Shown: positions 6,601 through 16,385, counted from the first letter of the stretch. The stretch is 64,000 nucleotides of DNA from DAINRZ01 sp964634885 (GCA_964634885.1 CAZWLN010000011.1:1-64000); one strand, 5' to 3'. Program-made: numbers and translations. Notes: generated from the sequence alone by a model not told the origin.

Positions 6601-8298
6601 ATGGAAGAAATGGACAGAAAAAAGCCGTCGAACTTCATTAAAACGATGATAGACGAAGACAACAGAACCGGCAGATTTGACAACCGGGTACATACACGCT
6701 TCCCTCCCGAACCAAACGGTTACCTGCACATCGGCCATGCCAAGTCGATATGCCTCAACTTCGGCGTTGCCCTCGAATACGGCGGCAAGTGCAACCTCAG
6801 GTTTGACGACACCAACCCCACAAAGGAAGACGAAGAGTATGTAGAGTCCATCAAAGAAGACGTCCGCTGGCTCGGTTTCGACTGGGAAGACAGGCTGTTC
6901 TTCGCCTCGGGCTATTTTCAGCAGATGTACGACTTTGCTGTCCAACTGATAAAGAAAGGTAAGGCCTACGTTTGCGACCTTACCGCCGAACAAACCAGGG
7001 AATACCGCGGAACCCTTAAGGAACCGGGTAAAGAGTCGCCTTACCGCAACCGCTCCGTCGAAGAAAACCTCGACCTCTTCGAGCGGATGAAGAAAGGAGA
7101 ATTCCCCGACGGTTCACGTACTCTCAGGGCAAAGATAGATATGGCTTCGGGCAACCTTAACATGCGCGACCCGGTAATGTACAGGATACTTCACGCAGAG
7201 CACCACAACACCGGTAACGAATGGTGCATATACCCCATGTACGACTGGGCTCACGGCCTCGAAGATTCCATCGAACGTATTACACATTCGCTGTGCACCC
7301 TCGAATTCGAAGCTCACAGGCCCCTCTATGATTGGTTCCTCATCGAGCTGGACACTTACAGGCCCCAGCAGACCGAGTTTGCGCGCCTTAACCTCAATTA
7401 CACCGTTATGAGTAAGCGCAAACTGTTGAAATTAGTGAAAGAAAACTTTGTCGATGGCTGGGACGATCCCCGTATGCCTACTATTTCCGGCTTGCGCCGC
7501 AGGGGCTACACTCCCGAGTCTATCAGGAATTTTGCCGACAGGATCGGCGTTGCCAAAGCAGACTCCATCGTTGACATCAGCCTCCTGGAGCACTGCATTC
7601 GCGAAGACCTCAACCGCAGGGCACAAAGGGTAATGGCTGTTCTCAACCCGCTGAAAGTCGTGATTGAAAACTATCCCGAAGGGCTGACGGAAGAGCTGGA
7701 AGCCGTGAACAATCCGGAAGATCCCGGAGCCGGAGTACGTACTGTTCCTTTCTCAAAGACTCTGTACATCGAAAGGGACGACTTCATGGAAGAGCCTCCG
7801 AAGAAATTCTTCCGCCTGGCACCCGGACGCGAGGTAAGGCTCCGCTACGCCTATTTCATTACATGTACTCAGGTGATTAAAGACGACGCCGGCAATATTA
7901 CCGAGCTGCGCTGCACATATGATCCTGAAACAAAGGGCGGCAACGCTCCCGACGGCAGGAAAGTGAAAGCTACCATCCACTGGGTTTCGGCAGAACATGC
8001 ACTCGAAGCGCAGGCGAGGCTGTACGAGCACCTGTTCACAAAGGAAAATCCCGACAACACGGAGGAAGGCGAAGATTTCACATCTAACCTCAACCCCGCT
8101 TCTGTCGAAATAATTGACCCCTGCTACGTCGAGCCATACCTCAAAGAGGCTAAACCCGGCGATAAATTCCAGTTCGAGAGGCTGGGCTATTTCTGTGTCG
8201 ATTCGAAATATACAACAGCTGAGAAGCTCGTGTTCAACAGGACGGTAACCCTGAAAGACACATGGTCGAAGCTGGTGGCAAAAAACGAACACGATTGA
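6601..8298 (+). CDS. glnS: Glutamine--tRNA ligase
   Basis: This class I synthetase attaches glutamine to tRNA-Gln. The 565-residue protein opens with NFIKTMIDEDNRTGRF and the HIGH-type motif PEPNGYLHIGHAKS. The KMSKS-type loop is VMSKRKLLKLV. The C-terminal anticodon-binding beta barrels include the ERDDFMEEPPKKFFRL and FQFERLGYFCVDSK segments typical of GlnRS. The first ATG is preceded by AAGG at a suitable distance; an ATG three codons in is an alternative. A direct GlnRS means that charging of tRNA-Gln need not use the amidotransferase route. A hairpin terminator follows at 8318-8353. Confidence 0.97.
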   Translation: MEEMDRKKPSNFIKTMIDEDNRTGRFDNRVHTRFPPEPNGYLHIGHAKSICLNFGVALEYGGKCNLRFDDTNPTKEDEEYVESIKEDVRWLGFDWEDRLFFASGYFQQMYDFAVQLIKKGKAYVCDLTAEQTREYRGTLKEPGKESPYRNRSVEENLDLFERMKKGEFPDGSRTLRAKIDMASGNLNMRDPVMYRILHAEHHNTGNEWCIYPMYDWAHGLEDSIERITHSLCTLEFEAHRPLYDWFLIELDTYRPQQTEFARLNLNYTVMSKRKLLKLVKENFVDGWDDPRMPTISGLRRRGYTPESIRNFADRIGVAKADSIVDISLLEHCIREDLNRRAQRVMAVLNPLKVVIENYPEGLTEELEAVNNPEDPGAGVRTVPFSKTLYIERDDFMEEPPKKFFRLAPGREVRLRYAYFITCTQVIKDDAGNITELRCTYDPETKGGNAPDGRKVKATIHWVSAEHALEAQARLYEHLFTKENPDNTEEGEDFTSNLNPASVEIIDPCYVEPYLKEAKPGDKFQFERLGYFCVDSKYTTAEKLVFNRTVTLKDTWSKLVAKNEHD

Positions 8299-8317
8299 AA
8301 TGTATAAATGATGAATT

Positions 8318-8353
8318 AACAGGGGGTTCGGATGGTTCCGGGCTTCCTGTTTT
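8318..8353 (+). terminator. Probable terminator after glnS
   Basis: AACAGGGGGTTCGG (8318-8331) can pair with CCGGGCTTCCTGTT (8338-8351) over a 6-base loop. Four of the pairs are G-U. A short T-run follows. Confidence 0.65.
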
Positions 8354-8478
8354 GATATATAGAGTGTTAGAGAATAGCGCGAAGAGAAATACCTGTCTTT
8401 TCAAACACATTATTTTCCGGTTGATACTTAATTAAATATATTGTATTTTAATGGCAGGTATTTATTACGGTAAGGATA

Positions 8479-10341
8479 ATGATGAACAGGTTGCTATTAC
8501 TATTTACACTGCTTACAGGATTATATACGGCTACGGCTTCCCAGAACGAAGCAAACATCTGGTATTTCGGTTACAACGCCGGACTGAATTTCAATTCCGG
8601 CGCTCCTGTTGCCCTCGGCGACGGTGCTCTCAGTACCGAGGAAGGCTGTGCCGTCATTTCCGATGGCGCCGGCAACCTGCTGTTCTATACCGACGGCATT
8701 ACCATCTGGAACAGGACCCACGCAGTCATGAGCAACGGAACGGACCTCCTCGGCCACAGCTCTTCTACGCAGTCGGGCGTCATCGTCCCTGTACCCGGCA
8801 ATCCAAATATGTTTTATGTATTTACCGTCAGCGACCGCAATTCCTCCAACGGCTTCAGGTATTCCGTCGTGGACATGGCTCTCGACAACGGCTTGGGCGC
8901 CGTTACCGAAAAGAATATACTACTCTTTGACAACTGTGTCGAAAAGATTACCGCCATCAGGGATAAAAGCTGCAACGGCGTCTGGGTTATCGGCCACGAA
9001 TGGCAAAGCAACATTTTTCGGGCCTACCGCATCGGCGAATCGGGCATCGACTCTCAGCCGGTCGTCTCTGCTGCGGGTTCCGTACATGACATGGCCAACA
9101 ACAGCAACGAGAACAAGCTGGGTTATATGAAAGCCTCGCCTGACGGCAGGAGAATTGCCCTGGCAATCTTCCTCAATGGGGTAATTGAACTGTTCGACTT
9201 CGACAACAGGACGGGTGCTGTATCCAATCCCGTAACAATATATAAGTCCGGCTATTCCAATGCTTACGGCGTGGAATTCTCACCGGACGGCTCAAAACTG
9301 TACACCGACGTTTATTCTGTCAAAGACTATTTACTGGCATTTGTAAAAAAGACAAGGCTGCTGCAGTTTGACCTGGGCAGTTTTGACCAGCAGGACATCA
9401 TCAACTCCGAGGTTGTACTCTATGAAAAAGAGTTTACAACCGTATTGGAAAGCAACATCGATGATATGCTGGCAGCAATACAAGCCGGCCCTGACGGGAA
9501 ATTGTACATAGCAAGGAACGAAGTGGCCTATCTCGCGGTTGTTAACAATCCGAACGAAAAAGGCGCTGCCTGCAATTTCGTGGAAAGCGGCGTCGATCTG
9601 GGCGGCAGGAAATGCCGCAGAGGCCTGCCTACCTTCATTCAGAGCTATTTCTATGATATGGCCGTGTTCCAGGTGGCCGACACCCTGGGCTATGCCGGCG
9701 ACACAGGTTTCAGGATACCAATCCGTGCGCATTTGAGTTGCGACGCTGCCGGTAACCTCGACCTGGCCTACAGCTTAGACCTCAGGTTCAACGCCCGCCT
9801 GTTCTATGTTGACAGCATCGCACAAGGGACAATTAAAAATTCATATATCGACAACGGTGAGCAGGTGGTAACAATTGAGGGGAATGCCGTTTTAGGCATT
9901 GCCGAAGCTGAAATCAACTGCCTTTACGGCCGGGTACTCCACAGCGATACCAACTTTACCCCCATCCTGATTGAGAATCTTACCGTCTCTAATGCCAGTG
10001 TCGATGCTGACACCGTCAACGGCAGCCTGCTGGTCCTGGGCGACTGTGCCCTGGCACACAGGAAAATGGGCATAAGCAATCCGGTATCAATGACGATTCT
10101 GCCCAATCCTGCTTCCGGGAGTGTAAACCTGAAATTGTCGAACGTTGTCCCCGGCAGCTACACTGTTGAGATATTCAACCTGCGGGGGCAGTCAGTGAAA
10201 AAGATGTGCTTCAAAGAGCGGAACCTGCTTCCTGAGTTAACAGTTCCTGCTGATGTTGCAGGCCTTCCGTCGGGTTCCTATTCCGTGCACCTTGCCGGCC
10301 CTGTCGGTACGGTTGCTGCGCTGCTCGTTGTCGTACAGTAA
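8479..10341 (+). CDS. Secreted beta-propeller-like protein with T9SS type A sorting domain
   Basis: The 620-residue protein starts with a signal peptide (MMNRLLLLFTLLTGLYTATAS). It continues as a surface protein family common in Bacteroidetes, with the N-terminal pattern NIWYFGYNAGLNFNSG, then EEGCAVISDGAGNLLFYTDG and TQSGVIVPVPGN. Repeated 'PDG.R/K.Y/A' motifs (ASPDGRRIA, FSPDGSKLY, GPDGKLYIA) suggest a WD40-like beta propeller. About the last 75 residues form a T9SS C-terminal domain beginning near ILPNPASGSVNLKLS and ending SGSYSVHLAG. Function beyond export to the cell surface is unknown. AAGGA lies 5 bases before the second ATG (8482), which may be the true start. Confidence 0.88.
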   Translation: MMNRLLLLFTLLTGLYTATASQNEANIWYFGYNAGLNFNSGAPVALGDGALSTEEGCAVISDGAGNLLFYTDGITIWNRTHAVMSNGTDLLGHSSSTQSGVIVPVPGNPNMFYVFTVSDRNSSNGFRYSVVDMALDNGLGAVTEKNILLFDNCVEKITAIRDKSCNGVWVIGHEWQSNIFRAYRIGESGIDSQPVVSAAGSVHDMANNSNENKLGYMKASPDGRRIALAIFLNGVIELFDFDNRTGAVSNPVTIYKSGYSNAYGVEFSPDGSKLYTDVYSVKDYLLAFVKKTRLLQFDLGSFDQQDIINSEVVLYEKEFTTVLESNIDDMLAAIQAGPDGKLYIARNEVAYLAVVNNPNEKGAACNFVESGVDLGGRKCRRGLPTFIQSYFYDMAVFQVADTLGYAGDTGFRIPIRAHLSCDAAGNLDLAYSLDLRFNARLFYVDSIAQGTIKNSYIDNGEQVVTIEGNAVLGIAEAEINCLYGRVLHSDTNFTPILIENLTVSNASVDADTVNGSLLVLGDCALAHRKMGISNPVSMTILPNPASGSVNLKLSNVVPGSYTVEIFNLRGQSVKKMCFKERNLLPELTVPADVAGLPSGSYSVHLAGPVGTVAALLVVVQ

Positions 10342-10531
10342 GAATTGAGCCTTAATATGGCTCTGTAAAGTTGAATTCTTTGACATATCAGGTATTGTTA
10401 CAATGCAATGATTAATTACGTCAATTGCTTTTTTCTTTGGAATTATTAATTATATTTGTAACAAATTCTGTTTTGAATTGTTTTACTTGTTAATTGAAAA
10501 TCGTTTTTTTAATTAATATATAGGTAAAAAA

Positions 10532-13303
10532 ATGAAAAGTTATTTCAAACCCTTTTTAATTTCTTTGGCAACAATCTTTTGCATGATTGCCGCAAGCGCT
10601 ACTGTCCTAAGTACTACACCCGAACAGATCAAAAAAGACCTGCCGAAGCTGCTTGGCTCCTCGGGCATGGGTAACGAATTCTGGTTTACCATACCCCCGC
10701 CCCTGTACGACGCGAGCGGTGGATCGCTGAACAACAATTTAAAGATTTATGTAACAAGCGAGTCCGACGCTTCAGTTAAACTCGAGATCAAAGGACGGGC
10801 CTACACTGAGACGAAATCCGTCAAAGCATACGAACTGGTCGAATTCGACATCGATTTTGCTACGGCTTCCCCCTGGCTGAAAACTGCCAGTGAAGGATCG
10901 CCCGAAGAAAAAGTGCTGAAGTCATACGGCATCCATATTACTTCAACAGCAAACCTCCTGGTCTATGCAATGGTGTATTTGAGTACCACAACAGAAAGTT
11001 TCCTTGTCCTGCCGGTTTCTGCTCTTGGCACCAATTACATTGTCTCAAGTTACAATGCCAACAAACTTTACAGTACTTATGTCCTCCCCAGCTTAACTAC
11101 CTGTGTCGCTGCCTATGACAACACAACCGTAAGGTTCACCGTCGGTGGTACCGGCGGCACTGAAACAACAGGTGGCGCCAAAGTCGGTTCTACGGTACAA
11201 AAGAACCTTTCCAAAGGCGACGTCCTCGTCTTTGCTGCCGATGTCTATAATACCGACCTTACCGGAAGCGTCTGGTCTGCTACCAAACCTATTGCCGTCG
11301 TTTCAGGCCACTTCTGTGCCAATGTACCGATTACCAATACCGGCTGCAGTTACATTGCCGAAATGGACCTGCCGACATACACATGGGGCAAGAATTACTA
11401 TATTGCCACAATTCCCGAAAAGAAGAATACACCCGTTCTCAGGATATTTTCCAAAGAAACGAATACTACAGTTTACCGCAACGGGGAAGCTGTTGCTTCC
11501 ATTGCAAAGGTTGGCGGCAAGATTAACGACGGCTGGATTGACATGAGGCTGCTGCCCATCACCGAAAAGAAAGCTTCAGCGCTAATTTCCGGAGACAAAC
11601 CGATTGGCGTTACACTTTACAATACCTGTAAATCGGAGGAAGACAACAGCGAAACTGCAAAGACTGACCCTTTCTCTGTTGTCCAGACACCAGTGGAACA
11701 ATACCTGAATGAAGTTGTTTATATGACACCCGGAACTTCGGACAAGACAATGTTCTCCGACAATTACCTGAATCTAATATATGAAACCGACTCGAACCAC
11801 GGCCTCCCCGACGACATCGAATATGGTTACGTCGAGTCGAACGGCAGCATTACATGGAAAAAATTGAAAGACTTCTTCCCTACCGTTGGTGAAATTCTAA
11901 CTTCAAAAGTCAACGGCAAAGAATATGCGGTAAAGAATTTTACACTGCCCAATGAGGGTGTTTACAAGTTCAGGGCAAACAATCCGTTCAACCTCTTTAC
12001 TTACGGCTATAACTCCACGGAGTCCTATGCCCATCCGGTATATGCCGGACTTAAAAACCTGGAAATGAACGATACCGAGCCGCCCAGGCCGATATTTACT
12101 TTCTGCGCCTGCTGCGGTACGTTCCATAGCGACGCCATTGTCAGGGATATGCCCGATGACGCAGCCAACCGTTCCAACCTGGCTGCTATTGTCCTTGATG
12201 CCGAGAACAGCTATAATTATGCTTTTACTCATGATGAATTCATACCCGGTACTGACCGTGAGGCGAAGTGGAATATCAATGTAGTCGATCTGAACCTGGA
12301 CGCAAAGGCTATTATCACATTTGTGGACAAAGCAGGCAACGACACAACGATTACATTGAATTACTATGCGTACAAAATGTCTCCTTCTGTTACATCGCTC
12401 GACTGGGGAAGTGTCGGCGTCAACGAAGAAGTGACCAAAACATTGACAATCAGCAACAATTCATCTACATCGCCCCTCGATGTTACAAGGCTCGACCTGA
12501 AAGACTCTACGAAAGAGTTCGAATTTGTCGATGTTACCCTGCCATTCTCGATACCGGCCAATTCATCAAAGACTATTACCGTGAAATTCAAGGCTTCAAC
12601 AGCCGGTACATATACAGACTCGGTCGGCATCGGCGATACCTGCCATTACTACTACTATGTTGCCCTGAAAGCTGTTGTAGGCGTCCCGGTCATAGAAGTA
12701 TCGGACATCGATTTTGGTACTGCTACAGTAGGTGCCGATGTAAAGAAAACGTTCACAATTAAAAACACCGGTTCTGCTGACCTGAGTATTTTCGATTACA
12801 ACCTGATTAATCCACAAGCTATATTTGCTGTAGAGCCGAAAATGAACACCGATATAAAAAATCCCGGGCCACTTGTAATTTCTCCCGGTTCGACTGTTAG
12901 TTATTACGTTATTTTCAAGCCTGGAGCTGAAGGTACATTCCAGGACAAGATCATTTTCTACAGCAATGCCGGTTCTACCGACAGCATTTGTGTCCTGAAC
13001 GGTAAAGGAGGCCCTAATGGTGTCGATGACAACCGGCAGGGAATTGGCGGTGTTACTGTTGTTCCCAATCCTGCCGTCAGCGGCGAAGCGGTAGCAAACA
13101 TTGCGACAGCAGTCGATTGCATGGCTGCCCTTACCGTTTACAATTCTCTCGGGACAGAAGTCTTCACCATAGGCTCCCTCAGTCTCCGGGCGGGAATGAA
13201 TCCTGTCAGCCTCGACCTCAGTTCTTTGCCTTCCGGGACATATTACCTGATGGTTAACACAGGTAACAAAACAGAAAGAGTGAAGTTCTTCTATATGAGA
13301 TAG
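10532..13303 (+). CDS. Secreted IgGFc-binding-like, choice-of-anchor-D protein with T9SS sorting domain
   Basis: The 923-residue protein has a signal peptide (about 1-24). An IgGFc_binding-type N-terminal region includes GNEFWFTIPP, repeated VVSGHFCANVP-like strands and SYIAEMDLPTYTWGKNYY. A middle region carries a CxC-containing segment (FTFCACCGTFHSDAI) unlike the rest. Two ASPM/SPD-2/Hydin-like (choice-of-anchor D) beta domains follow at about 615-715 (SLDWGSVGVNEEVTKTLTI) and 720-830 (VSDIDFGTATVGADVKKTF). The protein ends in a T9SS sorting domain (VVPNPAVSGEAVANI to SGTYYLMVNT). The domain names imply a surface-exposed adhesin or scaffold; antibody binding is not implied in a free-living organism. 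The gene is 190 bp after another T9SS substrate. Confidence 0.85.
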   Translation: MKSYFKPFLISLATIFCMIAASATVLSTTPEQIKKDLPKLLGSSGMGNEFWFTIPPPLYDASGGSLNNNLKIYVTSESDASVKLEIKGRAYTETKSVKAYELVEFDIDFATASPWLKTASEGSPEEKVLKSYGIHITSTANLLVYAMVYLSTTTESFLVLPVSALGTNYIVSSYNANKLYSTYVLPSLTTCVAAYDNTTVRFTVGGTGGTETTGGAKVGSTVQKNLSKGDVLVFAADVYNTDLTGSVWSATKPIAVVSGHFCANVPITNTGCSYIAEMDLPTYTWGKNYYIATIPEKKNTPVLRIFSKETNTTVYRNGEAVASIAKVGGKINDGWIDMRLLPITEKKASALISGDKPIGVTLYNTCKSEEDNSETAKTDPFSVVQTPVEQYLNEVVYMTPGTSDKTMFSDNYLNLIYETDSNHGLPDDIEYGYVESNGSITWKKLKDFFPTVGEILTSKVNGKEYAVKNFTLPNEGVYKFRANNPFNLFTYGYNSTESYAHPVYAGLKNLEMNDTEPPRPIFTFCACCGTFHSDAIVRDMPDDAANRSNLAAIVLDAENSYNYAFTHDEFIPGTDREAKWNINVVDLNLDAKAIITFVDKAGNDTTITLNYYAYKMSPSVTSLDWGSVGVNEEVTKTLTISNNSSTSPLDVTRLDLKDSTKEFEFVDVTLPFSIPANSSKTITVKFKASTAGTYTDSVGIGDTCHYYYYVALKAVVGVPVIEVSDIDFGTATVGADVKKTFTIKNTGSADLSIFDYNLINPQAIFAVEPKMNTDIKNPGPLVISPGSTVSYYVIFKPGAEGTFQDKIIFYSNAGSTDSICVLNGKGGPNGVDDNRQGIGGVTVVPNPAVSGEAVANIATAVDCMAALTVYNSLGTEVFTIGSLSLRAGMNPVSLDLSSLPSGTYYLMVNTGNKTERVKFFYMR

Positions 13304-13329
13304 GAATTTGCTTTAATATATTGAAACAT

Positions 13330-13357
13330 CAAAGGGCGGCTACATGGCCGCCCTTTG
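13330..13357. terminator. Bidirectional terminator between convergent genes
   Basis: CAAAGGGCGGC (13330-13340) and its exact reverse complement GCCGCCCTTTG (13347-13357) flank a 6-base loop. The hairpin lies between the convergent IgGFc-like gene and the DUF4919 gene. The strand-symmetric AAA/TTT ends suit termination in both directions. Confidence 0.9.
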
Positions 13358-13383
13358 TTCTTTCGACTTCGACATATTGTCTA

Positions 13384-14100
13384 TTAACGCTTGATGTCGT
13401 CAATTTTGAACATCTTTTTCATTACTGCACGCGAACGGTCAATATTGAAATACATAGTTTTCTTTTGATTGTCTTTATTGAGAATTGTCATTGCATCGAG
13501 AGAATGTCCCTTAGAAGCGACTAAAGCCTGCTGCCCGGCAAACCGGCAACTGAGGAACTTAATTATTTCATATTCATCAGGTACGCAGATCACATAGAAA
13601 GCAGTACTGTCAGTATGTCCATCACCAGTATTTAATATGGCTTCAAGCAATCTCACCTCTTTTGTACCAACTGCCCATGCCTTTTCTTCATTCCCGGTCA
13701 TTTGGTATGAATAGGACACCATTTTGAGAATTCTTATATTCAATGGGTCTTTCTCGAGTATCTCATTCCCAAGTTTTATAATATGGGCATATTCTTCATT
13801 GGTCAATTCACCTTCTTTGTTAAATATTTTTAAAAATGCTGTCATCGAATCATGAGTAAAATACGGTTTATACTTTTCCTGGAATGAATAGCCGAAATAA
13901 AGGTAGTGGTATTCTTCTACTGTAAGTGTTGTGTCGCCTTTCAAATATCTTTCGAACAGTTTCGGGTAATAGTAATTTGAATTTTCGTTTTTAATCTCGG
14001 CTTCAATTTTAACAAAATCCGGCGGCGCCATTTTTTGTTCCTGCGGATAGAGATTGAGAGTCAGAAACATCAAAGCAATGACAATCATACATTTGTACAT
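13384..14100 (-). CDS. DUF4919 domain-containing exported protein
   Basis: The 238-residue protein has a signal peptide (MYKCMIVIALMFLTLNLYPQ) and a mature region with the DUF4919 signature YYYPKLFERYLKGDTTL, followed by VEEYHYLYFGYSFQEKY. Later helical stretches (GNEILEKDPLNIRIL, YSYQMTGNEEKAWAV) look TPR-like. It probably acts in the periplasm or outer membrane, and no biochemical role is known for the family. An ATG at 14112 is possible, but the ATG at 14100 has GGGAG six bases upstream and gives the better signal peptide. A shared hairpin terminator lies downstream. Confidence 0.8.
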   Translation of the reverse strand: MYKCMIVIALMFLTLNLYPQEQKMAPPDFVKIEAEIKNENSNYYYPKLFERYLKGDTTLTVEEYHYLYFGYSFQEKYKPYFTHDSMTAFLKIFNKEGELTNEEYAHIIKLGNEILEKDPLNIRILKMVSYSYQMTGNEEKAWAVGTKEVRLLEAILNTGDGHTDSTAFYVICVPDEYEIIKFLSCRFAGQQALVASKGHSLDAMTILNKDNQKKTMYFNIDRSRAVMKKMFKIDDIKR

Positions 14101-14166
14101 ATGTACTCCCATTATTTATTTACTTAAAACCGGCTGTGAATAAAATCACACCTGGAATAACAACTA

Positions 14167-14874
14167 TCAGTCTGTAACAGAATCCGTTTTCGTATTGCTC
14201 CCGATATACCTGTAAATTCCCGCTCCCAGTAATGCCCCGGCAATCGGCGCAATCCAGAAGAGCCATAGTTCGGCAAGCGCCCAGCCGCCTGCAAAGAGGG
14301 CTACGCCTGTACTCCTGGCCGGATTGACAGATGTGTTTGTTACGGGAATGCTGATCAGGTGGATAAGGGTGAGGCAAAGGCCGATGGCTACGGGAGCCAG
14401 GCCCTGGGGAGCACGCTTGTCTGTTGCTCCAAGTATTACTAATAAAAACATCATGGTCATTACTACTTCGCACACGAGAGCAGCAATCATTGAATAGCCT
14501 CCGGGGGAATGTTCACCGTAGCCGTTCGAAGCAAAACCAGCGCTGACGTCGAATCCTGCTTTTCCGCTGGCGATGAGGTATAGCACTCCGGCAGCGGCTA
14601 TTGCCCCGACGAGTTGCGACGCAATGTAAGGAATAAGTTCTTTTGCAGGGAAACGGCCGCCTGCCCACAACCCAATCGACACTGCCGGGTTGAGATGGCA
14701 GCCGGAGATGTGGCCGATTGCGAAAGCCATCGTCAGTACAGTCAGGCCGAAAGCCAGGGCAACGCCGACAAAGCCAATGCCCAGTTCGGGAAAAGCGGCT
14801 GCAAGTACAGCGCTGCCGCATCCGCCAAGCACTAACCAGAAAGTACCGAAAAACTCTGCTGCGTAACTTTTCAT
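14167..14874 (-). CDS. aqpZ: Aquaporin Z
   Basis: This water channel of the inner membrane has 235 residues, with six membrane spans and two half-helices carrying the NPA motifs (SGCHLNPAVS and TNTSVNPARS). The segments FGTFWLVLGGCGSAVLAA, GGRFPAKEL, NGYGEHSPGGYSM and LIHLISIPVTNTSVNPARST match the proteobacterial AqpZ sequence as I remember it almost residue for residue. This marks it as the water-selective type rather than a glycerol facilitator. The start at MKSYAAEFFGTF follows AGAGG; the longer open frame (to 14940) has no ribosome-binding site. Possible horizontal origin is inference only. Confidence 0.95.
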   Translation of the reverse strand: MKSYAAEFFGTFWLVLGGCGSAVLAAAFPELGIGFVGVALAFGLTVLTMAFAIGHISGCHLNPAVSIGLWAGGRFPAKELIPYIASQLVGAIAAAGVLYLIASGKAGFDVSAGFASNGYGEHSPGGYSMIAALVCEVVMTMMFLLVILGATDKRAPQGLAPVAIGLCLTLIHLISIPVTNTSVNPARSTGVALFAGGWALAELWLFWIAPIAGALLGAGIYRYIGSNTKTDSVTD

Positions 14875-15106
14875 ATTAACCTCTGTTATAAGTGGATAAT
14901 AAACAACCAAATATAATGAATTTTTTGTCTTATTATTCAAGAGGTTAAATTGATATATTACTTTTTACTTCTCATCGTAATAGTAGATTGTTCTCCTTCA
15001 CACAAAGCGTTTCAATTTATTGCAAAAATGATTTCAAACAAATTACGTCGCTGTTTCCTGTGTTTATACTTCATGTGTTTGAAAAGTACAAGTGGAGACC
15101 ATATAT

Positions 15107-15628
15107 ATGGCAAAATCAAAGATAACCGGACTATTCCTGATTATACTGTTTTGCTTCAGCGCATACAGGTGTGACGACAGCGCTTCGCCGTCAGCCGACT
15201 CAACGGTTCTGACTGAAAGCGAAGCTGCCGATCTGCTCAGGGATGAACTGTATTACCTAAAAAAATCTCAATATAATCCCGATTCCCTCACTGTCAGGGA
15301 AATCGCAGAAGTCTTTAACAGGATAGAATTCCGGTTTGCAATTTTTTTTACAAAAGGCTGTTCCTGCGATAATGATGAGAAAAAATACCGGTTCCCCCAT
15401 GCAATGAAGGTTTTTGAAGCATCAGGTATAACCTCAGGCAGTTACTCCATATACTACATGAAAAATATAAATTCTGCCCATCCCTATGACAGTATTCTCA
15501 GGCTCAATTCCCTACCCGCCGTATTTCTTCTCAGGGATAATGTCCCGGTCTGTTCCATTACCGATTCTTCGGACGAAAGCAACAGGCCAATCGAACAAGA
15601 AATTCTCGAATCATTGAAAGGGAATTGA
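15107..15628 (+). CDS. Lipoprotein with thioredoxin-like features, function unknown
   Basis: The 173-residue protein starts MAKSKITGLFLIILFCF and has a lipobox ending SAYRC (Cys22), so it is probably a lipid-anchored envelope protein. The middle contains FTKGCSCDNDEKKY followed about 60 residues later by LPAVFLLRDNVPVC. This order (CxC near the N-terminus, then a cis-Pro-like strand) resembles a thioredoxin fold. It is a guess from pattern only. The ATG at 15107 has GTGGAGA upstream (15092-15098); the ATG at 15092 is part of that site and is not preferred. No close functional partner is visible. Confidence 0.65.
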   Translation: MAKSKITGLFLIILFCFSAYRCDDSASPSADSTVLTESEAADLLRDELYYLKKSQYNPDSLTVREIAEVFNRIEFRFAIFFTKGCSCDNDEKKYRFPHAMKVFEASGITSGSYSIYYMKNINSAHPYDSILRLNSLPAVFLLRDNVPVCSITDSSDESNRPIEQEILESLKGN

Positions 15629-15793
15629 TGGGTAATGATGGTAAAAGAAAACACGGATTGGCAACAGACAGAATATGTGTTTAAGAACTACAGCTTTAAT
15701 GTAAGCCGGATGGATAAACCTGTTTGTAACTGAGAAACCGCCGCACTAATTATATCTATTACTTCTTATGCGACTTACATGTAACTGTACTCT

Positions 15794-16318
15794 TTACCAC
15801 TTCTCCCTGTGGATGTTTTCAGGCTTATATTTTTCTTTCGGCTTGTCTTCGCCTGAAGGTACGCCGACGGGAATGACACAGAGGGGTATTATATTCTCAG
15901 GAATGTCGAGGCAGTGCCTGACGTAAACCATCCTGTCCTGGCGCGGATAGGCAGCAGTCCACACAGCGCCAAGCCCGAGGGCTTCCACTGCAAGAAGGAT
16001 ATTCTGTCCGGCAAGGCTGGCGTCGATTATGGCATATTCAGTCATTTTGTCATGGGCTTTCTCAGGTACGGCGCAAACGACGATTGCAGCGCCGGCTTTG
16101 TAAAGCATTTTTGCGTGTGGCAGGCCGTCGCCAAGCCTGTTGATTACTTCCCTGTCACGAATCAGGACAAATTCCCATGGCTGCATGTTAACGGCAGAAG
16201 GCGCTGCCATCGCTGCCCGCATTATCTCGTCGAGCAATTCCTGGCTTACGTTCGCGCCGGTGTAATTCCTGACGCTTTTGCGGGAGTAAATCAATTCGAG
16301 TGCTTTCCTGTTTTCCAT
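15794..16318 (-). CDS. Nitroreductase family protein
   Basis: The 174-residue flavoprotein is of the NfsB/FRase type. It has the FMN-binding start YSRKSVRNYTG and then AAPSAVNMQPWEFVLI. It also has the LLAVEALGLGAVWTA helix and the C-terminal CVIPVGVPSGEDKPKEKY segment common to small nitroreductases. It probably reduces nitro or quinone compounds with NAD(P)H; the natural substrate is unknown. The longer frame starts with TTG at 16333. The ATG at 16318 is preceded by GGGGAAC and AAGG and is the likely start. It precedes smc's 3' end by 67 bp on the same strand but is downstream of it in transcription. Confidence 0.9.
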   Translation of the reverse strand: MENRKALELIYSRKSVRNYTGANVSQELLDEIMRAAMAAPSAVNMQPWEFVLIRDREVINRLGDGLPHAKMLYKAGAAIVVCAVPEKAHDKMTEYAIIDASLAGQNILLAVEALGLGAVWTAAYPRQDRMVYVRHCLDIPENIIPLCVIPVGVPSGEDKPKEKYKPENIHREKW

Positions 16319-16385
16319 TGCCTTGTTCCCCAAAATTTATTACTGATAATTACTTATCCACGTAAATCAATTGCTAAAGAAAAAC

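Noticed and set aside
10455..10462. TATATTTG as a promoter for the IgGFc-like gene
   Set aside because: It matches the -7 consensus, but no TTTG lies at the 19-base spacing, so support is too weak.
14950..15174. 74-codon frame before the lipoprotein gene
   Set aside because: It overlaps the lipoprotein start in another frame, has no ribosome-binding site and no recognisable content.
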